A DNA stretch of 64,000 nt, taken from Rapana venosa (Eukaryota > Mollusca > Gastropoda > Neogastropoda > Muricidae). Of the stretch, positions 45,643-56,523 are shown one piece after another. Position numbers and translations under genes: made by a program. The stretch lies in the NCBI GenBank assembly GCA_028751875.1, contig CM054159.1, positions 8,210,456 to 8,274,455 of the forward strand, written 5' to 3'. The notes beneath the pieces are model-generated. The model saw only the letters and a program-made list of their open reading frames with translations, was not told the origin of the DNA and made no database searches. Position 1 is the first letter of the stretch. Each line of letters starts with the position of its first letter.

Positions 45643-48600
45643 CTGTTGAGGATATAAGTCGTATGAATCAGAAAAAATTCCATTTAAAAGACATGCACAC
45701 TTAATCAACGTATTTAACACACAAATTCCCCTTTCCTCAGAACACAGAATAAATAACACAGTCATGAATTGCATTACACCGTTTTTGTGGGTTCTTTTTT
45801 CTGCATAGTATTCTGCAATGTCTTATCATGTCAGACCATCACAAGGATGGCCCTTCAGTTCAGAGTCAGCCTATATGTTGAAGTTTAACAAAGAAAGAAA
45901 ATTCTCTCCATAATGATGTAAAAACATCTCCTCCACATATAAGTCTAACCTTTTGAGCCTCTTTAGTCAGCTTAACCTGAAGAGTGAAAATCGATAGGGA
46001 AGGGGAAAAGGAGAGAACCGATACTTTTGTTTTCACTCCTCGTTTACACCACTCCCACAAGGTGAACTATAACAGTGAAAAAACAGAGGACATTCAGTTT
46101 CTGTCTTTCATCTGTGCTAGCAAGGGGTAACATGTGATTACAACAAAATTCTGGCAAACCTCTACCATAATCAGTGAAGTAATTTCTTTTTGTCACAGAG
46201 TTGAAACATCCAAGTTCATTCATTTTCATTCAGTAAAAGAAAGAAAAGAAGATACGGCCCCAATGAAAAGTTTTTGAACTTAAATCCTACATAAAGTTCA
46301 GCTGTCTGGCTACAGTACTTTTCTGTCCGTTATCAACTGTTTCATCAGGTCAATGGAAGCAGTCAAAACAATTCAAATCCCTGTTCCAAGGGGTGGGATA
46401 GCCTAGTGGTTAGAGCACTGCACTCATCATCTGAGGGCTTTGGATCCAGCCACCAGTGAGGCACCCATTCAAGGAGATTATTTCCATTGAAGTTAACACT
46501 AGTAGTGACTCCACTCCGGAGTTAACATCAGTCCAGACTCCACTCCCCACAAAAGTCCTTCAGATGAGACCACAAACCAAGGTCCCATGTGCGAATGCAC
46601 ACAATATCTTGCGCACATGTCAGAAACCTGTTTCACATTGCATAAGAGTAAATCATTTTGTGCCAGTAGGAACACACAACAAATTATTAAAATGCACGCA
46701 CACGTGTCACGTTTAAACACCATCCCCGTGGTTGGAATATGGTGGGGAAAAATGATCACATAGGCAAAATCTCACCACTGGTCACCCATAGAACTCTAGC
46801 TAAGAAATGAAAAAAAACTCCTGTTCACTTAGACCCATTTATACCAAATAAAGTGACCCATTTATACCAGACACCTATCAGAGAGTAAAAGGTATCAACA
46901 GATGTTTACTTTATACTCACTTATTCCCCTCTTAGAAGAGTTCAAAACTCTGGCCAGTCCCTGTTCATTTTATCCATCTTACTCTAATTCACATTCACTT
47001 TACACATATTTGTTCATTTTATCCATCTTGCTCTCATTCGCATTCACTTTACACACATGTCTTCCTTTCTCTCTCCCCTTATTAAGTCACTCCCTACCTT
47101 TTGGCTTTCTTCACTGCTGCTGGCGCGAGATGCGGTACCACCCACAGTTTCCACGTTGCCCGAGGCTTTGTCGTCCGCGCCTTTGTCTTCAGTGGTGGGG
47201 GCGCTGCTGCTGCTGCTGTCTCCTTGGGGTCCCTCCCCTGCCTGCCCCATGGTGCCCACGCGGGACTGCATGTTCTGCATGGCCTGCAGGATCCGCGTCA
47301 TCTGAGCCTCCGTCTCTTCCAGCCGCTTCTGCAACGCTCGCATCTCATCCTCCGCTGGAAAGGTAAACCGAGGGTCAGCCACCTTACGTGTAGTGATGAG
47401 GGTGGTCAACTTGTTTTTATTTATTTTATCCTTTATAAAAACAACAACAACAACAACAAAACAAGGGCAGGTTGTGGTTAACTTATTTTTCTTGAAAAAA
47501 AAAAAAAAGACATGGTTCTCCCCCAAATGTGGTCGTTCTGTTGTTTTCTCCCCTATCTTTGAGGTAATGGATACATTACTTGTCTACTGACATGATCAAG
47601 GAGCTCTGTATGATTCACTTTGCTGTGCACAAAGATTCTCAAATACCCAACCCCAAACACCCCTCCCCCCCCCAAAAAAAAATCAAAAAAATCAACCACT
47701 TGATCTCCTAAAGGGCAACTGGAAATCTGCCGATACTATAAGCAAAACATGTTCTCCTCACAGAATCACAATAGTCAGAAGAAACCAGTCTCTACAGGTA
47801 AAATATATCCCTGTTTGATCACTAAATGCTCAATAACTATGAACACAGTGCTACACACTGTGCACAGACATTTTTCCCCCCGTGTGTGCGCACACATGTG
47901 TAAGTGTGCGCATGTGTGTATATATCTGTGTGCATTTTGGACCCCATACAATTTTTTTTTTCGATTAAGAACAGAGCAAAATAAAGTCAGTCAAGCAGAA
48001 TAAACTCCATGAAAAAATCCAACAAACATAGCCGGTTGCTCCAATCCATCAAAATAATCCTGGTTTCGCCTTCATTAAAAATAACTTTCCAGTGAAAACA
48101 ATAAGTACCAAATTACAAGGAAGCCTTTTAGCTGAAAACACATTCACAACAAATCTTTACTTACAGACATTCCGGGAGTCATCCATTTTCACCAAAAGGT
48201 CTTCCAGCTCTCGTTCCTGCTGCTTCTGTCGCAGATACTTCTGCACCTCCCCTTCTCCATAATCCTGCTCGCCCTCATAACCCTGCATTGCCTTTGGGAA
48301 CCCCATGCTGTCCAGTCGTCCATGATCCGTCTCAATGCGACGTTTTGAATAGGGGTCAGGATACTTTCCTCGTTTGTTGAAAACCTACAAGATAAAGGGA
48401 TTGATTGTCAGTCGTTTTCTACCGATTTCTTTTGCTCTGTCATCCATGTAATGTCAGCAAAAAGGCTACGATCCAATAATGAACAAGAACAAAACTTTTT
48501 AAAAAATGCCACAATGAGAAAATTGTCTATTTCCAGAAGTTAAAAATTTGGGAAACTGACTGGTAATTGTACCAAATTTCATTTTCGATCCACCGCAGCA

Positions 48601-51502
48601 AAATGATCATTTAAATCAATAAATAATAAATCAATAAATAATAAATAAATCAATACGAGCTATTTTTGGGTGGAATTTTACAACATTAGTCCCGTGTTTA
48701 GATGGATTTTACATTTTTGTGCATGGTGTCGATGTAATCTTATCTGTGTACAAATGGATTTCTTTAACACTAAATTTTATTTTTTGTTCCTCGGTTCACC
48801 AATGGTGACATTTTATGTATGCCAATGGTGAGATTTTATGTATGCGATCGTTTTTCGCCCACCATGAAGGTAGCTGAATTCTGACTTCGGGGATCTATGT
48901 TTATGTTTCCATAACTCACCAAATGATGACATGAAGGCACAGGCAGGTCTGCACTTGAAGCTGACCTGGGAGATTGTAAAAATTCCCACCCTTCATTCAC
49001 CAAATGCCGCTGAGATTCAAACCCATGACTTCACAGGCCCTAGGGACTGAAGCTGAATGGTCTTAACCACTTGGCTATAGCATGTCTCTCTTAACTGTAA
49101 TAAAAGAGCTTTCCAATACCTGGGGAATTCCTCTGAAAGATACCGCTGTGTCACAGTGATTTTGTTGTTGTTGTTAATGCTGACATGTATATATACATAC
49201 ACACCTTGAACAGCGTGTAGATGAGGTAGACACAGATTCCAATGGCGTACATGGGCAGCACAATGCCCATCATGCCCCGGCCTGAGCCCTGCGTCTGCTT
49301 CTGCATCTCTGCTGCAGCCCGCATCCCTGGATGGGGCCCCGGCTGGTCAGGTAAAAAGACAAGTTCATTTCATATGGACAGTTGAAAGCCACACAGCCTG
49401 CTGGTGGGCGACTCTCATATCTAAGTACACAAATACTGGATTTAACCGGGGCCACGGTTGTTTACTTGGGGCAATGAAACTTTGTGGATTCATAGCTGGC
49501 CTCAGCATGTGAGAATTCTGTTTCTTCTTAAGTAATGTAGAGCCCCAGACAATATGAAGGCATTACCAGGGCTGTGACTTACAGTAGGTACCGGCAGCCC
49601 TTCTTTCAGCCTGCGGGAAAGTATCGCTGAGGGGGGCAAAATGCATGTTTTTGACAGGCCAGATCTTGGGAACTATCTAAATAATGGGGATAAAAATTAT
49701 GAAACAATAAACATTGATGTTTACTTATGTGCTCTGAGTTGTTCGTTTGTGTTTGTATGCCATGGTGTGACAACAAAACAATTCCAAATACACCCACTCT
49801 TTTCACAAAAATCGAAGCGCCGACCGTACCACTAGCCGCCATTAGCCGCGTGAGTGAATGGGTTTGGATAGAAAATCGCTATGTACGATGTGCTCATTGC
49901 ACTGCATCAACTTAAAAATAGGTCAGAATAGAAGAGCATATTTCCAGCTTTAATTCGATATAATTTTTTAGTAGATCCGAAAAGCTAAATCAATTAAAAT
50001 CGAAGTTTAAAGTGCGAGTTCAAGTTAGCCCACTTTCGGTACACGATACGAAACATGGGCGAAGTAAACATAGACATTAATGGTTGCGATCGAAAGGCCA
50101 GTCTTTGCTAAAATCCAATGGTGTATCAAGCTCTATGATTGGTTAAGTACAGTTCCACCCCGGGCCAAAATCAAAGTGAAGGTATCACAAGCCATGTTTA
50201 CCCGATGTGAGAAAAACAAAAATGGCGGAACATTGGAAAGAAGCGAAGCCGACCGAGTCAAATACGTTAAACGCCATGGAATTGCAGGACAAACTTGGCA
50301 AGTTAACGCTTTAAATATCAAGTTAAGACCTGTATTAAACGAATCCATAACTTCATTTTTGCTTAGTATTCGGAAATTATTATTTATTTTGTTCGATACA
50401 CTCATCATGTTACACGATCGGGTCAAGTTTGACTGGTACACTTTTTAGTTTGAAGCGATCGTATTTTTTTAACGGGAAACTAAGAGAAATTGATACCATT
50501 TTATTGGTATATCTAACATTGATTTAGCGATTTGAGAGCTAGTTATTGAATTGATTCCACGATTTAAGAAAAATTCGCCAATAAAAACATCGTTGAGAGA
50601 GAGTTCCCCCAAACGGAATTTTGGTCCCGCACGCACATTATGCCCGTCAACAGCACAGATCGAAAGCCGACTTATACAGTTATAGCAGTTGTTGAGACAA
50701 CACATTGTACTTGTAGTTTTTCATTACATGTTGCTTCAAAGTAGCAATAAACTTTTCAACACTTTCTCAGCCTCTTTTTATTATTATTTTTTTTTAGATG
50801 GGAGTATAATTAATAAAAAGTGGTTTTTTTGTTTTGTTTAATTTTCCCTACAGGTGTTGCCTCCAAGAAATTAAATATCAGTAGAGAAGTTCTTTGTGAT
50901 TTTACTGGGTCTTTTTTTCTTCTTCTTCTTGTTAGTACTCTATAAAGAAAAAATTCCAAGGTAAAAAAGAATAAAAAGAAACTGAACAGTTCTTCAAGCT
51001 ACTTAAGTAGAATTTTCCCATCCTCTTGAAAAATTTTTATTTTGTTTTACTGGCATGAGCTTCTGAAAAAGGTTTGTGTTTTTTAAAGCCATTTTTGTTA
51101 AGCGTGATTTGTTCAAGTTAATTGTGTGAAATTTTTTTTTTTTAATTTCTTGTCACTTCATTACATTCAACAAAAAAAAATCCTCAATCAGTTTGGCCAA
51201 CACAGATTAATGTTTATCACAGTGATTAATTGTTGAGACAACATAGAAAAATTTTTTCATATACATGAATATGTCACCTCATTTTTTTTTCCCAACAAAG
51301 TAATTAATGATCACATGCTGCAGATCTATTATACATCCAATCGTCAGGCTTTGTAGACACTGACTAAGACCCGTGAGTAATATCTAGTGTTAACTCAAAC
51401 CATCACATCAACCCGACTTACTGTAGTCTTTCTCTCAGATTCATACAAACTGAATTTTACTCTCTCTCTCTCTCCTCTCCTCTCCTCTCTCTCTCACACA
51501 AC

Positions 51503-51552
<50 letters not shown>

Positions 51553-54500
51553 GAGTTTTATGGTTTTTTGGGTGTTGGTCGCATGTGAGTGTGTGGTTTT
51601 TTTCTTCTTTTTTCTCTGTTTTTATTTTTCTTTTGAGTTAGTTTTAATGTTATTGGTTATGGTAATATTGTAGTTAGATAATATTGATCAAGTTGTTTTT
51701 TGTTCATAGATAGATGGCTTGATCAAAAAAAGAAAATGCATTGCTTATTCAATGTACCCTCTGGAAATAAAAAATTTGACTTGACTTTACACACACACAC
51801 ACATGTATGCACAGAGCACACACAAACCAGCACTACACTACCACCACCACCCCTACCACCACAACACACACACACATAATTGACATTATAAACACATAGT
51901 GATTGATGAAGAAATGCATACACTGAGACAGTGAAATTAAATTAAATGATGGTAAATATGTTAAAAAAACATTTTTTAACACAACAAGGGCAAATTCATG
52001 CAAGAAGATTTATTTATTATTTTATATCGAGGACAAGGAATAAGCACTCATGTGCTTTTTTACATCCAGTCCCCGGTGTATGCGGTTTTGTAATTCTGTC
52101 ATCTGTTTCCACCGGGACACAATGGCCTACTCTTCCGAAAAGCGTAGAGTAGTATGCAAAGAGTATCAATGTAACTTTTTTTTTTTGATAACTTTTTTTT
52201 TCTTTTTGAGAACCCCCCCCCCCCCCCCCCCCCCCCCCTCCAACAAACTCTTCCTGTATCACATCGTCCATGAAAAGTATCAAATGGGAAATAACACAGA
52301 TATAAGCCCATTTATTTGAGCCCCGCTATTCCCGTTCAAATGCAAAATCCTCAACTCTTTTTCTAAGAGGAAGAATAAATGAAAGCATCACAGCGAAGAA
52401 CCCCCTGCGCCTTTCAAAGACAGCGAAGAGAATACTGAAAATGACAAAACAACTCAGGTGCTGTATTCATACAGCTTTTTTTATATTCCAGGGAGTAGAA
52501 TAAAACCAAAAGCTTGACAATGCTTAACTTGAAAAAAAAAATCCGAACCAAAAATTAAGCAAGTTCAGCCAAGTTGGGAGAAATGTGTACAGGATGTCAG
52601 TAACTTTTTTTTTTAAGTTGGAAATGGTACAGGAATATGTAATAATTTTTTATAGAGAGCATTATAAAAGATTGTCAAATTTCATTGAAATCTGCCGTTA
52701 GTTTAGGAAAAATTCCATTCTGTTTGAACAACTTTGGTCACTCATCCCCGTAAGCTCTTGTTTTTGGAATAAAAAACAAAAAGGTAGTAAAGATAGCATA
52801 GAAACACACTAATTATATAGAAAAAATGTATTAAGACTACATGCAAAATTGAAGACAAATTTATTGAATAGTATCAAAGTTATGTTGTTTTTTCATAATG
52901 GGAGGCAGTATTTCCTTTTTTCCCCCCGTGCAAATTGCATTACCTCCAGGTTTTTAAAAAGGAATTTCCCCATTTTCGCTCAAGCAAACCACCTTAGAAA
53001 AAAATAAGTGTGATTAATATAACTAGTACAAGCTTTCTAAACTGAAAAAGCTTTCTGCTTGTCTTTTCACTGTCTCTGATGCTTCAAAGTTGGGACTTCT
53101 TTACAGATTTGACATGTGTCAAATTGTGGTTTTTTCCAAAGTTTTTACACCCCAGTACATATCAACCAAATACTTTTGTCATGGAACTATTATCATAAGA
53201 ATATATGTTATAAAGATTTAAAGTACTCATTTCAAACGGGTATTATGTTTTAGTACAATTTTAATGAGGTCAAACTTTGAAAATTTTAGAAATTGTCAAG
53301 GGCATCAGCGTACCCCATTTTTAAACAGCCATATCTCTGAAAGTATGAAAGATAGAGACTTCATTTTTGTTTTGTTTTTTAAGTTTGATCATTATCTTTA
53401 TGATTATATAGGTTTTAAATACTAAAAGAAATAATCTAATTTTGGCTGCCGGTACCTACTTACAGAAAATTCAAACCAGTGTTAAAAAAAAATAAAATTA
53501 TGAGCTATTCATAACTCTCTCAAGACTGCAACTGAAAGTAAAGCTAACAATTCATGAAAGACCAGTTACTGTAACAAGTCAGAACTTCTATTCCTACTGT
53601 ATAATCAAGCAAGTGCATCAAAGAATAAAATACTGACCCCAAATACAACATTTCTCATCAAGCTGCAAGAACTCTGATCACAAAATAATGTTCCAGGCAA
53701 CAGAAAGTCAAATAGTGCTTCTTAATAACTTATCAGATAACTTGTAAATATCTGACAGGTCAAGTACCGCAACCATTTAATTAGTTTTACACAGGAAAAA
53801 TACCCCAGATTGACAAATTTGCAGTTCTTAATCTTATTATATTTGTTAAGATTTCTCAAGAAGTCAAGAAATGTTCCATACTCTCATGTGCTGTCGTATG
53901 TCTTTGGGGTCATGTGGCATGGGTGGTGATTTCCTTTCCGCTGATGGTGGCTTATGTCTCATGTGTGGAGGAAAATCTGTATAACAGAAAAAACAAATGA
54001 CTGAAGTAACAAATATTTATGAGGTGTCACAAACCAAGATAAGGCACAATACAATAATTAATACAAATCTGAAAGACAACTCATAAGCCAAAGCTGAAAA
54101 TGACACATAACAGGGAAAAAAAAAAGATTTATAGAACAACCACTTTAATTTTTTTCATTCCTCAACTACTGAGCTAGAGCTTTGAGGTTCACCCACCATT
54201 AAGATAGCTGCATTCCGACTTCAGGGATGACATCTAAACACATATGTGCATGCATTTTCTTGCTTTAAATTAAAAAAAAATTGTCATTTGTTGAGGACTA
54301 CAACTGGCTCAAAACGACATACTCCTAATAATAATATTATGGAATTACAGTGATATAAAGTACATGATCTTGTAATTTAAAAAACAAAATGTATGGAATT
54401 TATATAGCGCTGAATCTTGTAAAGCAACAAATCAAAGCGCTCAGATGACTTTTTTATGCGTGTGTATGCGGTTTTGTAAACTTTGTCATCTGTTCCCACT

Positions 54501-56307
54501 GGCACACAAAGGCCTACTCTTTCGAACAGCAGAACAGGATTTAACATGTGCGCAAGATGTTCTGCATGCGTTCGCACACAGGGCCTCGGTTTATAGTCTC
54601 ATCCGAAGGACTTAAACTAAAGGACTTATTTAAACACATCAAAGCGTTTGCATTCAGCATATAATATTCTTACACATGCAGCAAATCACAAAAAAGTGTT
54701 AAAGACATTCAAATTTATACACACACATGAACTGATGAAGGTGATACACTTTGATGGGGTGATGGGGATTTCATCCACAGGTTGAAGTCTGGGAGGGGCA
54801 GATTTTGAGATGAAACAACAAACAGTATGAAAAAATCTTAGGCTGGAAATAAATGTCTTGAACTACTGGATTTAAAAGTGCATAAGTACTGGTTAAAATT
54901 AGCAAAGGGAGAGGGGGAAGTCACTCCAGTGCGATGGACTAGAAGTACAGAAAGAGCAATGGCTAACACAGTAACTGTGAATTGTTTGAATCTGGGTGTT
55001 TGTAAACTACAGGGTGTGTGCATCTGCAGCCGAGCACAGAGAACAAGACACTGACAGAGGTAGGAGGGTGTTGTGTTGTGGAGACATTTGTAACAGAGGC
55101 TACTGATCTTGTATTTAAGCTGGTATAAACTTTGCAAGTTAAAAAACTGCCTAATTTTCTAAGGAAAAAGGCTCCAAATCTTTAACCCCCCCCCCCCCAG
55201 ACAAAAAAAATATAGCAGTTTGAAAAAGCTTCATAATCATACCAGAATAGTTGAATACTTCTTAGTACCAAAGTTAAAAAAAAAAAATTTAGGCAGCCAG
55301 CACAAAGTTTTACATCAGTCGTTTAGTTGGCTGGATGGTCAGTGAAAATGAAATGAGATATTTTTCCACAATATTTCAATCACTCCTCCCCTCCCCCCCC
55401 CCCCCAATTATAAGTAGCACATTCTAAAATTTGTAAAAAGGACCATTTAATGTCCATGTCAGCTGCCACTCATGCAATAAAATTACAAGGCACTTGAAGA
55501 ATAAAACATTTTAAGATGATTGATAATCATTTCATTCATTGGCTACAAGTACAATAGTCCCCCTTAAGTTTTCATCCAATTTCATTATCCTTTGTTTTTG
55601 TTTCATAATGTCTTGTGAACATTATAATATTATTTGCAGTGTCATAATGTCTAGTGAACATTATAATATTATTTGAGTGCACATGATCCAATTGTTCAGC
55701 ATATCTAGTCAGTAGTCTTCTGGTCACTTCAACTTCAAGAAAATATCTTTTTCTACACTTTTTCTATTACTGCCAATTTTCTGGTGACCATCCACATCAA
55801 ATACTGGAATCTGCCGAAATCATTAGTATCACTACCTTCATCTGGGTTAATTATGTGGGGTTCCAGCATGTATGTGTAACAACAGTGTAGGATTGGCCTT
55901 CAGTCTATACTGCTAAAGCCTCTTCAAATTATTATCATTATGTTCCATCGTCTGTCTTTTCACCAAACCTAATCTGTAAATCTCTCTCATCTGACACCCA
56001 AGGTGTCGGTATCTGTGTGTTGTAATACATGTAATTCTATTTATCTATCCGATTGCTGATTCCAGTCTAGAACTCACAAGCAGCACTAGCCTAGGGCTAA
56101 AACATTTATAACAGTAATCTAGATTCCAGAATGAGCAATGATGCGAACACCGTGATAATTATAGTACTAACGAGAATCGCCTTCTTTCCCTGATGCGGAC
56201 TGCATTCCAAAAGCACGTAATACAAAGGGGTGCAGAAATCTTGGATAGACGATGGCAAAACATCCTATGATCACTGCAAAAGCACCGATGGACTTTAGAG
56301 ACATCAT
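45364..56307 (-). CDS. RIC3: RIC3 acetylcholine receptor chaperone, complete, 7 exons
   Basis: Exons on the minus strand: 56307-56172, 53976-53882, 49342-49205, 48384-48165, 47354-47098, 45976-45950, 45642-45364. Every junction is GT/AG, phases agree, and the product is about 383 residues (human RIC3 is 369). The first segment IGAFAVIIGCFAIVYPRFL is hydrophobic. FPPHMRHK in exon 2 matches the conserved FPP-M-H block. GSGRGMMGIVLPMYAIGICV then YLIYTLFK is the hallmark transmembrane segment after GSGRG. A coiled coil follows (DEMRALQKRLEETEAQMTRI), then an acidic C-terminal tail. RIC3 is an ER membrane chaperone that promotes folding and assembly of nicotinic acetylcholine receptors. The start is chosen because a TGA lies two codons upstream in frame. 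Confidence 0.95.
45643..45949 (-). other. RIC3 intron 6
   Basis: Short intron between microexon and last exon; nothing else seen. Confidence 0.8.
45950..45976 (-). CDS. RIC3: RIC3 exon 6: 27-nt microexon
   Basis: It reads VKLTKEAQK. The acceptor is TCTTCAG and the donor GTTAGA, a weaker site. Phase 0 at both ends, so including or skipping it keeps the frame between exons 5 and 7. Confidence 0.7.
45977..47097 (-). other. RIC3 intron 5 with a full SINE
   Basis: It holds the family B SINE at 46390-46810. The rest includes a CATTTTATCC/ACTTTACAC imperfect repeat around 46900-47060. Confidence 0.7.
46390..46810 (+). mobile_element. tRNA-derived SINE, family B, full copy
   Basis: The head GGGTGGGATAGCCTAGTGGT, then TAGAGCACTGCACTCATC, has a clear A box. 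The B box GCTTTGGATCC is degenerate. The body has AAGTCCTTCAGATGAGACC and CTTGCGCACATGTCAGAAAC. The tail has TCACATAGGCAAAATCTCAC. Confidence 0.85.
47098..47354 (-). CDS. RIC3: RIC3 exon 5: coiled coil
   Basis: After S-E-D-E-M it reads RALQKRLEETEAQMTRILQA, then MQNMQSRVGTMGQ. This matches the conserved RIC3 coiled coil (EKLKETEA type). A Ser/Gly/Asp-rich stretch with a Ser run follows, ending SSSEESQK. Acceptor CCTTTCCAG, donor GTAGGG. Confidence 0.9.
48165..48384 (-). CDS. RIC3: RIC3 exon 4
   Basis: It reads VFNKRGKYPDPYSKRRIETD, then GRLDSMGFPKAMQGYEGEQD, then RQKQQERELEDLLVKMDDSR. It is the cytosol- or lumen-facing region after the transmembrane segment. Acceptor TTGTAG, donor GTAAGT, phase 1 out. 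Confidence 0.9.
48385..49204 (-). other. RIC3 intron 3 with a SINE
   Basis: It holds an AATAAAT-rich simple stretch (48618-48652) and a SINE at 48786-49086. Confidence 0.7.
48786..49086 (-). mobile_element. tRNA-derived SINE with shared family B tail
   Basis: On the minus strand the head is TAGCCAAGTGGTTAAGACCA (A box), with GGGTTTGAATCTC (B box, 49010-49022). The tail has AATCTCACCATTGGCATACA-like sequence, partly duplicated. The middle differs from the other B copies, so it may be a sub-family. Confidence 0.75.
49205..49342 (-). CDS. RIC3: RIC3 exon 3: GSGRG and transmembrane segment
   Basis: It reads PGPHPGMRAAAEMQKQTQ, then GSGRGMMGIVLPMYAIGICV, then YLIYTLFK. This is the most conserved part of RIC3. 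Acceptor CTGACCAG, donor GTGTGT, phase 0 both ends. Confidence 0.95.
49579..49583. repeat. TTACA target-site duplication, left
   Basis: TTACA precedes GTAGGTACCGGCAGCC and recurs directly after the inverted copy at 53460-53464. Confidence 0.65.
51463..51550. repeat. (CT)n/(CTCCT)n and (CA)n microsatellite
   Basis: A CT-rich repeat followed by a long CA repeat. Confidence 0.95.
51555..51786 (+). mobile_element. LINE 3' end fragment
   Basis: Its last part, GATGGCTTGAT...AAATGCATTGCTTATTCAAT, then GTACC, CTGGAAATAAAAA and TTGACTTGAC, matches the 3' end of the LINE at 20604-20691. It has no coding part, so it is strongly 5'-truncated. The left limit is uncertain. Confidence 0.7.
52007..52147 (-). 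mobile_element. SINE family B2 fragment
   Basis: GGAATAAGCACTCATGTGCT, then TTTTTACATCCAGTCCCC, then GGCCTACTCTTCCGAAAAGC match the reverse complement of 57180-57295. Confidence 0.8.
52213..52238. repeat. 26-base C run
   Basis: Pure cytosine homopolymer preceded by T-rich sequence. Confidence 0.9.
53460..53464. repeat. TTACA target-site duplication, right
   Basis: Matches 49579-49583. Confidence 0.65.
53882..53976 (-). CDS. RIC3: RIC3 exon 2: FPP block
   Basis: It reads FPPHMRHKPPSAERKSPPM, then PHDPKDIRQHMR. Two bases complete the codon split with exon 1, giving H before FPP. Acceptor TTATACAG, donor GTATGG, phase 0 out. The FPP-x-M-x-H pattern matches vertebrate RIC3. Confidence 0.85.
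53977..56171 (-). other. RIC3 intron 1
   Basis: It holds a SINE B tail (54163-54260, minus), the ATT-tail and B2 composite (54390-54615), a C run (55188-55198) and a C-rich tract (55385-55406). The minus-strand frame at 54838-55137 resembles a decayed LINE end but is not convincing. Confidence 0.6.
54390..54615 (-). mobile_element. SINE family B2 with ATT-type tail
   Basis: GTATGGAATTTATATAGCGC, then TGAATCTTGTAAAGCAACAA (the inverted tail), is joined directly to TGTATGCGGTTTTGTAAACT and GGCCTACTCTTTCGAACAGC. A family B body therefore carries the ATT-type tail here. Confidence 0.75.
56172..56307 (-). CDS. RIC3: RIC3 exon 1: start and first hydrophobic segment
   Basis: It reads MMSLKSIGAFAVIIGCFAIV, then YPRFLHPFVLRAFG, ending in phase 1 at donor GTTAGT. 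An in-frame TGA sits at 56313-56311, so this Met is the first possible. The hydrophobic stretch may be a signal peptide or first membrane helix, as in other RIC3 proteins. Confidence 0.85.
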
Positions 56308-56523
56308 TTTTCACGTAGTAAAGTTCGGTTGCAATGTTGACAACTGTAGTCACGTGATTGAAAGAGATATTGATGATAACGAAATTTATATTATTCTATA
56401 TGTGAAAAATATTAGGTCAGGATGCATTGAACTAGCTAAATGTCAAAGTTAAAAAATTGTGCATCAAAACAGTAAACACCACCAATACGAGATAGGCCAA
56501 GTGAAAAGTGTATGAGATTCAAC
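56308..56523. promoter_or_regulatory. Shared RIC3/CNOT11 divergent promoter region
   Basis: Only 216 bp separate the RIC3 ATG (minus) from the CNOT11 ATG (plus), and this includes both 5' UTRs. It is AT-rich with no clear TATA box in a fixed place. The only strong motif seen is the E-box CACGTG. Confidence 0.8.
56349..56357. promoter_or_regulatory. E-box (GTCACGTGA)
   Basis: A palindromic CACGTG with GT and A flanks, the type bound by bHLH-zip factors such as USF or MITF/TFE. It lies between the two divergent starts. Function is inferred from sequence only. Confidence 0.5.

Larger units (their letters stand above)
49584..53459. mobile_element. Candidate 3.9-kb DNA transposon in RIC3 intron 2
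   Basis: The 16-bp ends GTAGGTACCGGCAGCC (49584-49599) and its exact reverse complement (53444-53459) are flanked by TTACA on both sides. The interior holds a segment of distinct character with two ATGGCGG starts (49842 minus and 50222 plus), a LINE tail (51714-51786), a SINE B2 fragment (52007-52147), microsatellites and a 26-C run. No transposase is recognised, so this would be a non-autonomous or decayed element. The superfamily is not assigned. Confidence 0.6.

Noticed and set aside
50080..50448. 122-codon frame in the candidate transposon
   Set aside because: A similar-length frame exists on the other strand and no motif is recognisable. The frame around ATGGCGG at 50222 is more protein-like, but short.
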